NCBI GenBank assembly: GCA_022567275.1
Contig: JADFHH010000071.1
Coordinates: forward strand, 1 to 7,557
Source: Pseudomonadota bacterium
Lineage (GTDB): Bacteria > Pseudomonadota > Alphaproteobacteria > Rhizobiales > Methyloligellaceae
Length of the DNA stretch: 7,557 nt
Direction: 5' to 3'
The translations under genes were made by a program, and so were the position numbers. The notes under the pieces are model-generated. The model made no database searches and was not told the origin of the DNA. It saw only the letters and a list, made by a program, of their open reading frames with translations. This document shows positions 7,275 through 7,557 of the stretch, piece by piece; the stretch's first letter is position 1, and each line of letters starts with the position of its first letter.

Positions 7275-7303
7275 GTTCTAGTCGATTGCCGGACCGCCTG
7301 CAA
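7275..7303 (-). promoter_or_regulatory. Candidate promoter of ettA
   Basis: On the minus strand TTGCAG (7298-7303) and TAGAAC (7275-7280) are separated by 17 bases and would start transcription near 7268, about 45 bases before the ettA ATG. The match is moderate (3 of 6 and 4 of 6). The -35 lies in an imperfect palindrome CCGCCTGCAAGCGG (7296-7309). Confidence 0.35.
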
Positions 7304-7371
7304 GCGGCCGTGACAATACCCCTTGCGAAATTACGCGATGCACGCCATGCTGTCCTATCCAATCAACAACC

Positions 7372-7388
7372 GAAAGGAGGTGATCCAG
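7372..7388 (+). promoter_or_regulatory. Extended Shine-Dalgarno matching the whole 16S rRNA 3' tail
   Basis: GAAAGGAGGTGATCCAG is the reverse complement of the usual alphaproteobacterial 16S rRNA end CTGGATCACCTCCTTTC over 17 bases. The AAAGGAGGTGATCC core (7373-7386) complements the near-universal part. GGAGG (7376-7380) lies 7 bases before a GTG at 7388, ideal spacing for initiation. A normal site pairs 4-6 bases, so this is an extreme case and decides the start of the small frame that follows. Confidence 0.8.
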
Positions 7389-7462
7389 TGTCTCATTGTC
7401 ATTTACGGCCTTTGGCCGCACGGGACCGGATCGTCGCCACCGCGGAGTCCTGCTTCGCCTGA
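7388..7462 (+). CDS. 24-residue peptide, probable leader peptide
   Basis: GTG at 7388 to TGA at 7462 encodes a 24-residue peptide that starts MSHCHLRPLAARDRI and ends ATAESCFA. It has two cysteines, two histidines and four arginines (CGG three times), no membrane segment and no run of one amino acid such as classical amino-acid attenuators show. Codons 7-11 contain the small hairpin CGGCC-TTT-GGCCG (7406-7418). The last third of the frame forms the 5' arm of a larger stem whose loop holds the stop codon. Its reality rests on the extraordinary ribosome binding site and on the terminator 50 bases downstream. I infer that translating it, rather than the peptide itself, is the function. It could also be a tiny functional peptide. 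Confidence 0.6.
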   Translation: MSHCHLRPLAARDRIVATAESCFA

Positions 7463-7483
7463 CGCGACGAAATCGCGGTCCTG
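7421..7483 (+). ncRNA. Bulged RNA stem-loop spanning the end of the small frame
   Basis: The 5' arm GGACCG-GAT-CGTCGC (7423-7437) pairs with the 3' arm GCGACG-aa-ATC-g-CGGTCC (7464-7481). This gives 15 Watson-Crick pairs with one 2-base and one 1-base bulge, and two more pairs (C-G, G-U) at the base. The stop codon of the peptide (7460-7462) is in the 26-base loop. A ribosome moving through the frame would melt the stem, which links its folding to translation. Pairing is read from sequence; no energy was computed. Confidence 0.55.
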
Positions 7484-7509
7484 ACCCAAGGGCCGAGGTC
7501 TGACGACGG

Positions 7510-7543
7510 AAGGGCCGCCCCTGTTTGGGCGGCCCTTCTTTTT
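7510..7543 (+). terminator. Strong intrinsic terminator (or attenuator)
   Basis: AAGGGCCGCCC (7510-7520) and GGGCGGCCCTT (7527-7537) form a perfect 11-bp GC-rich stem with loop CTGTTT, followed by CTTTTT (7538-7543). It ends the transcript of the small frame, 47 bases after its stop codon. An extra AAGGGCCG at 7488-7495 could compete for the 3' arm, so it may be conditional. Confidence 0.85.
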
Positions 7544-7557
7544 AGGTGGCCGGGGGG

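Noticed and set aside
6360..7313. Plus-strand open frame of 317 codons opposite ettA
   Set aside because: Antisense frame of ettA, whose two ATPase cassettes are complete. The translated product has no family features.
7373..7388. Possible fragment of a 16S rRNA gene on the minus strand
   Set aside because: The match to the 16S 3' end stops after about 16-17 bases and the following bases do not continue as 16S sequence, while the position fits a ribosome binding site exactly.
7418..7462. The peptide end (ARDRIVATAESCFA) resembles the first helix of TetR regulators (ARERIL-AA-ELFA), suggesting a truncated regulator
   Set aside because: The match is short and of low complexity. No helix-turn-helix follows in any frame after the stop, and the RNA structure and terminator explain the region better.

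Overview
This window looks like chromosomal housekeeping DNA from a GC-rich alphaproteobacterium, probably of the Hyphomicrobiales (Rhizobiales) type. The basis is the gene order xerD / divergent aroK-aroB-CorC, with accA downstream of xerD, together with alphaproteobacterial-style protein sequences (for example AccA starting MRTYLDFEKP). No mobile element, CRISPR array, tRNA or rRNA gene is visible.

Layout. (1) Positions 42-3080, minus strand: a tightly packed operon read aroK -> aroB -> CorC/HlyC-family membrane protein. The genes overlap by 11 and 4 bases. Two enzymes of the shikimate pathway (3-dehydroquinate synthase and shikimate kinase) are followed by a CNNM/CBS-domain protein probably linked to divalent-metal transport. 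(2) Positions 3081-3151: a short AT-rich divergent promoter region. (3) Positions 3152-4259, plus strand: a 48-residue single-pass membrane protein, then xerD, the chromosome-dimer-resolution tyrosine recombinase. (4) Positions 4260-5341: a small hairpin, a promoter with a perfect TATAAT, and accA (acetyl-CoA carboxylase carboxyltransferase alpha subunit). (5) Positions 5342-5567: a non-coding convergent gap holding a REP-like palindrome and a second partial copy. (6) Positions 5568-7223, minus strand: ettA, an ABC-F translation factor with its own promoter and a good ribosome binding site. (7) Positions 7224-7557: a gap diverging from ettA that contains the most unusual part of the window.

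The unusual part is a plus-strand unit at about 7372-7543. A 24-codon GTG-started reading frame is preceded by a Shine-Dalgarno sequence that complements essentially the whole 3' tail of 16S rRNA (about 17 bases, against the usual 4-6). The second half of this frame and its stop codon lie in a long bulged RNA stem-loop. After it come a duplicated AAGGGCCG motif and a strong intrinsic terminator whose 3' arm could pair with either copy. This has the architecture of a leader peptide/attenuator, or of a small ribosome-binding RNA, controlling a gene beyond the right edge. I cannot see that gene.

The other genes are ordinary, intact and have their catalytic residues.
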